Assembly (NCBI GenBank): GCA_947495775.1
Contig: CANMAQ010000004.1
Coordinates: 222,641 to 286,640 of the forward strand
Source of the DNA: Jejuia algarum
GTDB lineage: Bacteria; Bacteroidota; Bacteroidia; Flavobacteriales; Flavobacteriaceae
DNA: 64,000 bases
Direction of reading: 5' to 3'
The translations under genes and the position numbers were made by a program. How positions within the stretch are numbered: the first letter of the stretch is position 1; every line of letters begins with the position of its first letter. Under the pieces are notes generated by a model. It was not told where the DNA came from. It made no database searches and saw only the letters and a list, made by a program, of their open reading frames with translations. Of this stretch, positions 9,634 to 17,342 are shown in pieces.

Positions 9634-9688
9634 AGTGGTATTTGTTATATTGTTTTTACCTTTAATAGGTTACTCCTAGTTGTATGTT

Positions 9689-10081
9689 TTAAATAGTATT
9701 TTTCTCAGTTCCATTACGCTTTCTTTTTAACCTGAGATGTTTTTTGTTTTTGAGGTTAAATACTCTAAATTTTAAGCGATCTCTATCTTTTTTAATGATA
9801 TAATTAAAAGAGTCTCCCACTGTAATATATCTATTTTTATAAATAACATCGGGATCTTCTTCATTCATTTCAATAGAAACCTCCTTGCCAATACCGTTCT
9901 TAGTTTCTATGATGAGATAAATGATTCTATCCTTTTTTTTTAGGCCCTTTATTCTTTCATGATTACTATTTTCATAGTATAAATCTATGAACTTTAATTC
10001 TTCTGATTTTTCTGTTTGAGCATTTATTAGTAGTGGTAAAAATGTAAAAATAAATAGAGAAATGTAATATGAAGTTTTCAT
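9689..10081 (-). CDS. Small secreted hypothetical protein
   Basis: A 130-aa protein with a clear signal peptide (MKTSYYISLFIFTFLPLLINA, cleavage before QTEK). The mature part is short beta strands rich in Lys, Glu and Ile (DRIIYLIIETKNGIGKEVSIEM) and ends in a strongly basic tail (KNKKHLRLKRKRNG). The pattern of an amphipathic beta-strand domain describing state under a 'KKKDRIIYLIIETKNGIGKEV' type strand recalls small Bacteroidota Hcp/TssD-neighbourhood domains, but I cannot assign a family. It lies 35 bp downstream of the gene at 10117-10500 on the same strand, so the two are probably co-transcribed. Function unknown. Confidence 0.6.
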   Translation of the reverse strand: MKTSYYISLFIFTFLPLLINAQTEKSEELKFIDLYYENSNHERIKGLKKKDRIIYLIIETKNGIGKEVSIEMNEEDPDVIYKNRYITVGDSFNYIIKKDRDRLKFRVFNLKNKKHLRLKRKRNGTEKNTI

Positions 10082-10116
10082 AAATAAGATTAAATATAAG
10101 TAATAATTAGAGGACG

Positions 10117-10500
10117 TTATTGTAATGTATTATTTTTTTCAAGAAGTTCTAGATATTTATCTTTTCCAAGGGTTAAATAATATAAAGGGTATAAAAAAAC
10201 GAGCCCAGCAATGGTTGCAAAGATGAGGCTTTTAGTAACGACAAGGAGTCCTGCTAATACCATAAATACAGCTTTAACGATAGCTTCATACTTAAAACTA
10301 TTTAGAGTTAACACTACGATTTCGTTGTCGGTGATATTTAATTTTATTTTTTGACTACCACACCAAGCTGTTTTTGCATAAATTTCGTGTTGGCCATTTT
10401 CTACTTCATATTCTTTAATTTCTCGATTAATAGCACCATAGTCTTTTTCGTTTATATATATTTTTGCTCCAGTGGAACTTTCTATTTTAATTTTTCCCAT
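10117..10500 (-). CDS. PEGA-like domain membrane protein, hypothetical
   Basis: A 127-aa protein. Residues 1-70 form a small beta domain (GKIKIESSTGAKIYINEKDYG, then EYEVENGQHEIYAKTAW) that resembles PEGA-type surface domains, in which a short structured loop displays a ligand. Two hydrophobic segments follow (about residues 74-90 and 92-108), then a short charged tail (GKDKYLELLEKNNTLQ). It has no N-terminal signal, so the beta domain is probably cytoplasmic with a hairpin membrane anchor. First gene of a probable pair with 9689-10081. Family assignment is by pattern only. Confidence 0.6.
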   Translation of the reverse strand: MGKIKIESSTGAKIYINEKDYGAINREIKEYEVENGQHEIYAKTAWCGSQKIKLNITDNEIVVLTLNSFKYEAIVKAVFMVLAGLLVVTKSLIFATIAGLVFLYPLYYLTLGKDKYLELLEKNNTLQ

Positions 10501-11114
10501 TTTTTGTTTTAATGTTTAGTATTATCTATCACTAATCTAAAGTATTTTAATGATTTGAAACTATATATAATTAAAATTAATTTGTGGTTTCTGTAGTTCT
10601 GAAAAATAAGACATCGAATTCAAAATACTATTTATAAATTCAACACTACTAAAAGAGGAACCAAACGTTGTAATTGGCCTCTAATCGTAGATTAAGGTGA
10701 TATTAAGAATGAATGCCGAGTCAATAAAGCAAGTAAAACAGATTTCTAAAGGTGTTTTTAATACGGGAATACATGTACCAAACTGTTGTGTAAAATAGTT
10801 TTAGAATATTAAACCCAAATTAATCATTAGAATATCTATTATGGCTTTTCACTGCAGCAAGTACTAATACTACGCTATGTTTTTTAATTTAACCGTAAGT
10901 GATAACTACGCTAAAATTAAGAAAATAGTGGAGTTTATAGCATTTGAAATTTTCATGGTAATGTTACAAGGCATAATCTGGGTTAAAATCAATATTTAAA
11001 AGAATATAGATAAACAGGTATGATAGCTTTATATAACACAAAGCATAAGACAACAAGGATAGAAGCAAAAAATAAGAAAATGTAAATCGAATTCAATGAT
11101 GTGCTTTTAGCATT
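10501..11114. other. 614-bp spacer, no gene; carries repeat copy B
   Basis: AT-rich spacer between two minus-strand genes. Apart from the dispersed repeat at 10812-10985 no ORF, RNA gene or terminator hairpin was convincing on either strand. Confidence 0.5.
10812..10985 (+). repeat. Dispersed repeat with inverted ends, copy B
   Basis: Starts AACCCAAATTAATCAT and ends GCATAATCTGGGTT, an inverted pair. It shares with copy A the blocks AATTTAACCGTA, AAATTAAGAAAATAGT and GCATAATCTGGGTTAAAA, and is about 14 bp longer near its left end. Same orientation as copy A. Confidence 0.75.
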
Positions 11115-11804
11115 TTAAATGCCAAAATTGACGCTAATTTTAGAATCACTTGAAATTTCAAAACGGGAAGATGCCGCTTTAATTTTGATACTATTGGTTA
11201 AGTGTAATAAGTTATAGGTCATGAATGTGGCATTTTTATTTATATAATTGTCTTCTTCAACATAATGTGCCACATTCAAAGTGTGAGATTCAGTCATAGT
11301 TTTTTCAATCCAATGTCTATAAGATTGTGGGGGTATGGCATAACCAATACGTTGTATCGTGTGTAATATGTTTATAGCACAATGCGAGATGCCTTGGTCT
11401 TTACCAGTAATAGCACAGCCCGCTACTTTGTCACGAAAAACAGATCTCCCTTTGCGATCAGTCACATCTTTCATGGCATACATGCGTTCTGTAAGTTTTT
11501 GAACTACAGACGATTTCACTCCTAATGTTATGGGAGTTCCTATGATAAGAATATCAGCTTCTATTATGCGTTTAAATAAAGTAGGCCATTCATCAATGGG
11601 CTCTTGGTGGGCGGTCATATCTGGGAATATACCAAAGGGTACAGTATAATCTGTAAATCTAAGGATATCCACTTGCACACCTTCTGCTAACATGATTTGT
11701 TGTGACAGGTTCATCAATTTGGTCGTAGTATTTTTTTCAGGAGACTTCTTTTGTGTGCAGTCAACATATATGGCCTTTAAATTAGAAAAGTCAGGTGTAT
11801 CCAT
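11115..11804 (-). CDS. NAD(P)H-dependent FMN reductase / flavodoxin-fold oxidoreductase
   Basis: A 229-aa cytoplasmic protein of the flavodoxin-like reductase superfamily. Visible signatures are the first beta strand LKAIYVDCT with a following Ser/Thr-rich phosphate loop, and ADILIIGTPITLGVKSSVVQ, the flavin-binding strand-loop-helix in which the family usually has P.Y.g..s. A later VAGCAITGKDQGISHCA matches the third flavin-contact region. It likely binds FMN and transfers electrons from NAD(P)H to an unknown acceptor. The open frame extends upstream to 11885, but the extra 27 residues are not a family feature and look like untranslated leader, so the internal ATG at 11802-11804 is chosen. 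Monocistronic. Confidence 0.8.
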   Translation of the reverse strand: MDTPDFSNLKAIYVDCTQKKSPEKNTTTKLMNLSQQIMLAEGVQVDILRFTDYTVPFGIFPDMTAHQEPIDEWPTLFKRIIEADILIIGTPITLGVKSSVVQKLTERMYAMKDVTDRKGRSVFRDKVAGCAITGKDQGISHCAINILHTIQRIGYAIPPQSYRHWIEKTMTESHTLNVAHYVEEDNYINKNATFMTYNLLHLTNSIKIKAASSRFEISSDSKISVNFGI

Positions 11805-11995
11805 GTTATAAAAGCGTTTATTTAGTATGAATTTTACATAAAAACAAGTGTTAAGGATTACCGTTACAACTCTAAACACGGACAAGAGACGCTAAGAGGT
11901 AATACCTAAAAACAAATGTTCTTACAAGTAATTATAGTACTAAAATAAAAATTAAAGTAATGTGCAATTGACGAGATATGCTTTAGAATACGTAT

Positions 11996-12673
11996 TTAAA
12001 CGGATAGTGCTAAAACTTCTTCAATTTGAAGCAGTGCGAGATCTATAACAGGTGGTAATTCTAAAATTTGAGCATAAAGCATAGAGAGTTCTGTACAGGC
12101 GATAATCACTTTAGAAGTTTTCGAGTATGTAATGATGTGTTTTTTATAATCTGCGATAGCAGTTTCAGTAGCATGCCCAGCATACAGGGCTTGTCTTAAA
12201 GCATCTATAGCAGTAAGCGCATTAGCTTCTGGTGTATGCACTGTGATGCCCATAGGTGTTACATAAGACCGAATGTATTGGGAGTTCATAGTATATGCCG
12301 ATCCAAAAAGGGTAACTGCCGTAATGCCTTCTGCGGTTAAACGTTCGGTGAGTAATTTTAACGGATGAATGATAGGGAATTGTAATAGACCTCTATCATA
12401 GGTTTCGTGTAAGGTAATGTTAGGAATGAGTACGCTGCGAATAGGAAGTGTAAAACAGGCCTCTAAATGTGTTTTTAACGCAGGAATAAGCGTATCGAAT
12501 TGCTGCGGTAAAAATGGATTTAGCGTGTTGAAATCAACATTGAAAAGAATGCAGGGAAAGGTATGGTACGCCCCATGCAACGCATTGTATTTGGCGTTAA
12601 GCGTTTCTAAATAAAACAAGGTGCTTTGGCTGCCTAAACCTAAAAGCGCGATATGTGTGCCTGCCAAACTCAA
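11996..12673 (-). CDS. Aspartate/glutamate racemase family protein
   Basis: A 225-aa cytoplasmic protein of the Asp/Glu racemase fold. The N-terminus (HIALLGLGSQSTLFYLETL) matches the GGmGp.aT..y loop of the family in a degenerate form. The second catalytic position is present in IIACTELSML (Cys retained). At the first catalytic position, where the usual motif is P(C/A)NT.H, the sequence reads IPNITLHE, with no cysteine. Members lacking one of the two cysteines are known, so the enzyme may have altered stereochemistry or substrate. Only 2 bp separate it from egtD and 13 bp separate egtD from egtB, so it is the third gene of the ergothioneine operon. Substrate unknown; a link to histidine or cysteine derivatives is inference. 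Confidence 0.8.
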   Translation of the reverse strand: MSLAGTHIALLGLGSQSTLFYLETLNAKYNALHGAYHTFPCILFNVDFNTLNPFLPQQFDTLIPALKTHLEACFTLPIRSVLIPNITLHETYDRGLLQFPIIHPLKLLTERLTAEGITAVTLFGSAYTMNSQYIRSYVTPMGITVHTPEANALTAIDALRQALYAGHATETAIADYKKHIITYSKTSKVIIACTELSMLYAQILELPPVIDLALLQIEEVLALSV

Positions 12674-12675
12674 AA

Positions 12676-13644
12676 TTACACTTTCTCTAAAATATAATCT
12701 GCAAAATACGCATTGCGATCTGTTAATTTGTCTAAGACAACCAAAGGTGTGTCTTTAATAATGGCATGTAAAATGCTATCGTTATACTTTCTTGAAATTT
12801 CGGTATGGATACGTTCGTCTTTTTTAAAATGAAAGGTTTTATTTAGTGTTTTAATATGGACATCTTGGGCTTTACGACTCTTTAAATAACTTTTAGCAAT
12901 ACCTTCTGCTTCGGTATATTCAGGATCGTGTGTAAAGGCTTCTAAATCGAAATTGGCGTCGAGTTCGTTATTGATACGCTGTAAAATGTTGAGATTAAAT
13001 TGACGGGTAATGCCTTGAGCATCGTTGTAGGCAGGAAGTACAAGCGCTTCAGATTTAATGAGGTCTACCCCTAAAACAATCTTGTCTTTAGAGTTGATAG
13101 AAGCACTTAGTTTCTCCATAAAATAAGCCGCTTCATTGTCTTTAAGATTCCCAATATTAGAACCTAAAAATAAAATGACTTTAGGTTTTGTAGACGACTT
13201 AATAGTTTCTAAAACATTAAAATAATCCCCTTCTTTAGGGTGTACCTTCACTTCGGGAAGCTCTACAGCCAATTGACGCTCTAAATGGGCTAAGGCATTT
13301 TTAGAAATATCAATAGGGGTATAGGTGTATTGGTACTGCTGCGCAGAAAGTACTTTTAGTAAAGCTTTGGTTTTTGTACCATCTCCAGCACCTAGTTCAA
13401 TAAGGTCGAAGTCTGTGTCTTGATTTAAGTTAAGCTTTGTAATTAAATCCTGCGTTTTGTTTTTAAAAATATCATACTCCGCGCGGGTTAAATAATACTC
13501 TGGCATGTTCATGATTTTCACAAACAAGGCATCGCCTATTTTGTCATAAAAATATTTAGAAGCTAAAAATTTAGAGCTTGCTGATAACCCTGTATGAACA
13601 TCATTTTTAAAAGTCTCATTAAGGACTTGTGTTGCATTTTCCAA
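12676..13644 (-). CDS. egtD: L-histidine N(alpha)-methyltransferase (hercynine synthase)
   Basis: A 322-aa SAM-dependent methyltransferase that trimethylates the alpha-amino group of histidine to hercynine, the first step of ergothioneine synthesis. Family motifs visible in order: PEYYLTRAEYDIF, the SAM loop ELGAGDGTKTKALL, VILFLGSNIGNL, GVDLIKSEALVLPAYND followed by ITRQFNLNILQRINNELDANF-type substrate region, and IHTEISRKY near the C-terminus. Length equals the usual EgtD length. Second gene of the egtB-egtD-racemase unit, 13 bp after egtB. Identification is strong. Confidence 0.93.
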   Translation of the reverse strand: MENATQVLNETFKNDVHTGLSASSKFLASKYFYDKIGDALFVKIMNMPEYYLTRAEYDIFKNKTQDLITKLNLNQDTDFDLIELGAGDGTKTKALLKVLSAQQYQYTYTPIDISKNALAHLERQLAVELPEVKVHPKEGDYFNVLETIKSSTKPKVILFLGSNIGNLKDNEAAYFMEKLSASINSKDKIVLGVDLIKSEALVLPAYNDAQGITRQFNLNILQRINNELDANFDLEAFTHDPEYTEAEGIAKSYLKSRKAQDVHIKTLNKTFHFKKDERIHTEISRKYNDSILHAIIKDTPLVVLDKLTDRNAYFADYILEKV

Positions 13645-13657
13645 TAGTATGTGTATT

Positions 13658-14803
13658 TTATTTTGCCAATCGAATTCCAGAAAACTGCCATTGCGTTTCT
13701 GCTGGAAAAAAATTGCGATATGTGGTTCTACTATGGTTTTTAGAAGTCGCGGTAGAGGCGCCTCTTAATACCATTTGATTCATCATAAATTTGCCATTGT
13801 ATTCACCAACGGCACCTTCTGTTATTTTAAATTTAGGGTAGGGGAGATAGGCAGAATTGGTCCATTCCCAACGGTTACCCCATGCCAAATGCGGGGAAGC
13901 AGCTTCCCATTCAAATTCCGTAGGCAAACGGCAACCCGCCCAAGCAGCGTATGCCGCAGCTTCAAAAAATGAAATATGACACAGTATATCGTCTTTAGCA
14001 ATAGGTTTTAAACCTGATAAAGTATAGTGTTGCCAAGTGGCATTTGCATATTTCCAATACAAGGGGTGGCTGAGGTCGTGCGCCTGTAACCAGGCCCAAC
14101 CAGCATCTAACCAATACGCCGCATTACGATAACCACCAGCGTCTATAAATGCTATAAAATCACCATAGGTCACCAAGTGTTTTGAAATGCTATAGGGTTC
14201 TAAAAACACACGATGTGGCTGTAATTCGTTATCGAAACAAAACCCATTACCGCGATAGCCTATCTCATAAATACCCTCAGTCATAGTATGCCATCCAGAA
14301 GCTGTGTTGGTAACGTTTACATAGGATGCATCTGAAAATTTAGGATAACTAGGGTTTAATGAAAAGGTATATTTAAGATCGGTAATTAATAATTCTTGAT
14401 GCTGTTGTTCGTGGTGAATGCCTAGAATAACCAATTCGCAAACCGCAGCAGAAGGATTCGTGTTTAAAAGCTGTGCCATATAACGGTCCACATGGGCGCG
14501 ATAGGCGTATACCTCTTCAGTAGAAGGTCGCGTGATTAGTCCACGATTGTGACGCTCTATACGTTCTCCTAAACTGTTGTAATAACTGTTAAAAAGATAA
14601 GGAAACGCTGTATTGAATTCGGTATAATTGCTAACATGTGCTTTAAGAATCATGGTTTCAAAAAACCAAGTTGTATGCGCAATATGCCATTTCGGTGGAC
14701 TTGCAAACGCCGCCGATTGTGGTGTATAGTCTTCAATTTGTAAAGGCTTGCAAAGCGCTTCGGTATAATGTCTGGTATGGAGATAGTGTTCTAATAGCTT
14801 CAT
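13658..14803 (-). CDS. egtB: Ergothioneine biosynthesis protein EgtB-type, non-haem iron sulfoxide synthase
   Basis: A 381-aa protein with an N-terminal DinB-like four-helix domain and a C-terminal FGE-sulfatase (formylglycine-generating-enzyme-like) domain. Iron-ligand candidates are His43 in WHIAHTTWFFET and His131/His135 in HHEQQHQELL. The C-terminal half shows GNGFCFDNELQPHRVFLEPY, CRLPTEFEWEAASP and the closing RTTYRNFFPAETQWQFSGIRLA typical of the family. The enzyme couples hercynine to a cysteine-type thiol donor with oxygen to form a sulfoxide. It is first in the operon. A C-S lyase (EgtE) and a gamma-glutamylcysteine ligase (EgtA) are not in this window, so the last step must be encoded elsewhere or done by another lyase. 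Slightly shorter than typical EgtB proteins of about 420 residues. Confidence 0.9.
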   Translation of the reverse strand: MKLLEHYLHTRHYTEALCKPLQIEDYTPQSAAFASPPKWHIAHTTWFFETMILKAHVSNYTEFNTAFPYLFNSYYNSLGERIERHNRGLITRPSTEEVYAYRAHVDRYMAQLLNTNPSAAVCELVILGIHHEQQHQELLITDLKYTFSLNPSYPKFSDASYVNVTNTASGWHTMTEGIYEIGYRGNGFCFDNELQPHRVFLEPYSISKHLVTYGDFIAFIDAGGYRNAAYWLDAGWAWLQAHDLSHPLYWKYANATWQHYTLSGLKPIAKDDILCHISFFEAAAYAAWAGCRLPTEFEWEAASPHLAWGNRWEWTNSAYLPYPKFKITEGAVGEYNGKFMMNQMVLRGASTATSKNHSRTTYRNFFPAETQWQFSGIRLAK

Positions 14804-15021
14804 GTCATTTCAAATATACTAATGATTTTTTAGGATATCCCCTGACATTAACAAATCATTTAACAGAATGGTTTTTATTTTTAACCCTAACCCAGCACAG
14901 GTATTACAATATTTAAAATATGTAGCATACTTCGTGTTCTCTAAATGTTTAAACGTCAGTATAGCCATAGCATTTCTTTTCGCAATTCAAGCCATACAAG
15001 CAGTGCAAAGGTTTGGAATCT

Positions 15022-15711
15022 CTATGAGGTGTTTTGTTTTAAAAGAGAACAAAGTTCTGCAACGCCCTGTGTTGCTGTTTTGGCAATAACAGTAAGTTGA
15101 GCAGAAGGCGTGATAGCAGGTTTAGGATCTATGAAATAGATAGGGATATCTTTAGGGGCGTAGTGTAAAAGTCCAGCAGCAGGGTAAACTTGCATAGAGG
15201 TTCCTATAATAACGAGTACATCTGCAGTAGCACATATGGACATGGCATTGTCTATCATTGGAACAGCTTCACCAAACCAAACAATATGAGGACGCAATTG
15301 GTGGCCTTCTTCACAACGCATGCCTGGAAGAAGGTCTTTTTTCCATGTTTTAACAGAAGTACTGTTTTTAGAACTTCTTACTTTTAATAACTCACCATGT
15401 AAATGTATAACCGCTGTGCTTCCTGCGCGTTCGTGTAAATCGTCTACATTTTGAGTGATAATACTTATGTTAAAATCGGTTTCTAAAGCGGCCAAATCTT
15501 TATGCGCTTGATTCGGTAGAACGTCTCGTAATTGACGGCGCCTTTGGTTGTAAAACTCAAGTACCAATGCTGGGTTTTTAGCAAAGCCTTCTGGTGTGGC
15601 AACATCCATAATATCATGGCCTTCCCAGAGACCATCAGCATCCCTAAATGTATTGATACCACTTTCTGCGCTTATTCCTGCGCCTGTAAGTACAACGATA
15701 TGTTTTTTCAT
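15022..15711 (-). CDS. cobB: NAD-dependent protein deacylase, sirtuin (SIR2/CobB)
   Basis: A 229-aa cytoplasmic sirtuin that removes acyl groups from lysine, forming nicotinamide and O-acyl-ADP-ribose. Motifs: NAD loop TGAGISAESGINTFRD, catalytic region ITQNVDDLHERAG and IHLHGELL (general-base His), and VIIGTSMQVYPAAGL. FYNQRR supplies the Tyr-x-x-Arg pair that marks class III sirtuins with desuccinylase/desmalonylase activity. Only one cysteine is near the usual zinc-finger position (MRCEEGH), so the zinc tetrad is degenerate, as in many small bacterial sirtuins. Divergent from trmH with 29 bp between start codons. It lies about 220 bp upstream of egtB on the same strand. Confidence 0.92.
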   Translation of the reverse strand: MKKHIVVLTGAGISAESGINTFRDADGLWEGHDIMDVATPEGFAKNPALVLEFYNQRRRQLRDVLPNQAHKDLAALETDFNISIITQNVDDLHERAGSTAVIHLHGELLKVRSSKNSTSVKTWKKDLLPGMRCEEGHQLRPHIVWFGEAVPMIDNAMSICATADVLVIIGTSMQVYPAAGLLHYAPKDIPIYFIDPKPAITPSAQLTVIAKTATQGVAELCSLLKQNTS

Positions 15712-15740
15712 AGTCTAAATATACTAACAAATTATAAGTT

Positions 15741-16433
15741 ATGGCTCATGAAACTTTAGTACTTTTATCCCCTATGAATACAGCATTATTAGAACATTTA
15801 GAATCGTATTTAACAGCGTCTAGACGGGAAAAATTTCAACGCGTACTCGCACAACGTACCAAACATTTTACAGTGGCTACAGAAGACGTTTACCAATTGC
15901 ACAATACAAGTGCGGTACTACGGAGTTGTGATGTGTTTGGAATTCAAGAAGTGAGTATTGTAGAAGAGCAAAATACCAAACGTATAGATCGAGAGATTGC
16001 AATGGGAGCTCAAAAATGGGTTGATTTAAACCGGTACCAATCTGTAAAATCTTGTTTAAATGATTTGAAGCAAAAAGGCTATCAAATTGTAGCGACAACA
16101 CCACATAAAAACGATTGCAATCTCCAAGAATTTGATATTACTCAAAAAGCATGTTTTTTCTTTGGACGAGAGACAGAGGGACTTTCGCAAGAGGTTATGG
16201 ATGCTGCTGATAGTTATTTAAAAATACCTATGTCTGGTTTTACAGAAAGTTTAAATATATCTGTTTCTGCGGCAATTATTTTACAGCACGTCACAACAGC
16301 ATTACGACAAAGTACTTTACCGTGGCAGTTAACCGCAGAAGAGGTCTATTGGAAACGCTTGGATTGGTGCAAAAAAACGATTAAAAGTTACGACGAGATT
16401 GTCGCACGCTTTTTAGAAACGCAAAAACCTTAA
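15741..16433 (+). CDS. trmH: tRNA (guanosine-2'-O-)-methyltransferase, TrmH-type SPOUT enzyme
   Basis: A 230-aa SPOUT methyltransferase expected to methylate the 2'-OH of G18 in the tRNA D-loop with SAM. The three SpoU motifs are visible: NTSAVLRSCDVFGIQEV (motif 1), CFFFGRETEGLSQEV (motif 2) and IPMSGFTESLNISVSAAIIL (motif 3, knot). The basic N-terminal stretch SRREKFQRVLAQRTKHF fits the TrmH RNA-binding extension. An alternative ATG 33 bp downstream (15774) would also give a family-like N-terminus, so the start is uncertain. The stop overlaps the stop codon of the convergent gene at 16430. Confidence 0.9.
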   Translation: MAHETLVLLSPMNTALLEHLESYLTASRREKFQRVLAQRTKHFTVATEDVYQLHNTSAVLRSCDVFGIQEVSIVEEQNTKRIDREIAMGAQKWVDLNRYQSVKSCLNDLKQKGYQIVATTPHKNDCNLQEFDITQKACFFFGRETEGLSQEVMDAADSYLKIPMSGFTESLNISVSAAIILQHVTTALRQSTLPWQLTAEEVYWKRLDWCKKTIKSYDEIVARFLETQKP

Positions 16434-17203
16434 ATGCGGTTTTTACGATTGTTGCTTAGCACTTTGTATTCTTCATAACAGGCGCTAATTGCATCAAGGA
16501 TTTGCAAGTCATTTGCAGTTTGTACAAAGCCTTTAGAATAGTTACATTGGGTCACCATTTCGTCTAAGTCTACGCGTTCTACATTAAGTAGTACGGTAAG
16601 CATTTCTCTATCAAAACGAGAGGCGAGAAGGTTTCTAATTTCATCATCCTCCTTCATTTTTTTTAGTTTTCGCAGTTCAGCATTCCTTTTACTAAAAATA
16701 CGATGTAAGAAATCGGCGGGATTGAAAATAGAACCAATAACTTTGGTTAAACCTGATTTTTTTCCAGCCTCATAACCCGAACTTAACCCCGAAATTTGGT
16801 ACCTGTAATTGTCATTTATAGCAGGTAATTGTTTGATGTCTACCTCTAAATACCCTGTAAGTTTTAATTGGTTAACCACAACTTCCTCTAAAGCTAAAGC
16901 CAACTCCGTAAGTTCAATATTAGAGTTGCCGTACTTTAACCAATCGTTAGTGACTCTTACTTTAATAGATTTAAACCCTAGATAGGAGAGGTGTAACGTA
17001 TCATTAACTTTGGCATCAATTTTAAATTGGCCCTTAGCATCTGTTGTTGTACCGATAACTTGATTTAAGTTTACAATATTAACACTCTCTAAGATAGCGC
17101 CGTTAGCAGCGTTTGTAATCGTACCTAAAACGCTAGTCGCATCTTGTGCTACTGCTATAGAGGTACATAAAAACAAACAAACTACTGCTATATAACGTTT
17201 CAT
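16430..17203 (-). CDS. Secreted protein with carboxypeptidase-like regulatory domain
   Basis: A 257-aa protein with a signal peptide (MKRYIAVVCLFLCTSIAVAQ) when started at the ATG at 17203; the open frame continues 17 codons upstream but that extension would bury the signal, so 17203 is preferred. Residues about 22-105 form a CarboxypepD_reg-like beta domain: VLGTITNAANGAILESVNIVN, then GTTTDAKGQFKI and LHLSYLGFKSIKV. The rest is helical and charged (AELRKLKKMKEDDEIRN). Such proteins are common in Bacteroidota outer membrane/periplasm, sometimes as N-terminal domains of TonB receptors, but no receptor is attached here. Function unknown. Convergent with trmH, stop codons overlapping. Confidence 0.8.
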   Translation of the reverse strand: MKRYIAVVCLFLCTSIAVAQDATSVLGTITNAANGAILESVNIVNLNQVIGTTTDAKGQFKIDAKVNDTLHLSYLGFKSIKVRVTNDWLKYGNSNIELTELALALEEVVVNQLKLTGYLEVDIKQLPAINDNYRYQISGLSSGYEAGKKSGLTKVIGSIFNPADFLHRIFSKRNAELRKLKKMKEDDEIRNLLASRFDREMLTVLLNVERVDLDEMVTQCNYSKGFVQTANDLQILDAISACYEEYKVLSNNRKNRI

Positions 17204-17342
17204 AAAATGATACAAGTTGATTTCATATAAAAATACTAAACAAAACAGTAACAAATTAGGGTTACTGTTTTATTTGACTAAAAATTAACAAAAAGCGTAC
17301 CTTAAACAGCAGACAACATATGGCATCACTAAAATGCTATAA

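Noticed and set aside
11805..11885. 27-residue N-terminal extension of the flavodoxin-like reductase
   Set aside because: The extra residues are not part of the fold; the internal ATG at 11804 fits the family's start.
14671..15089. Short plus-strand frames upstream of egtB and in the gap before the sirtuin gene
   Set aside because: One overlaps the egtB start and both lack any family pattern; no independent support.
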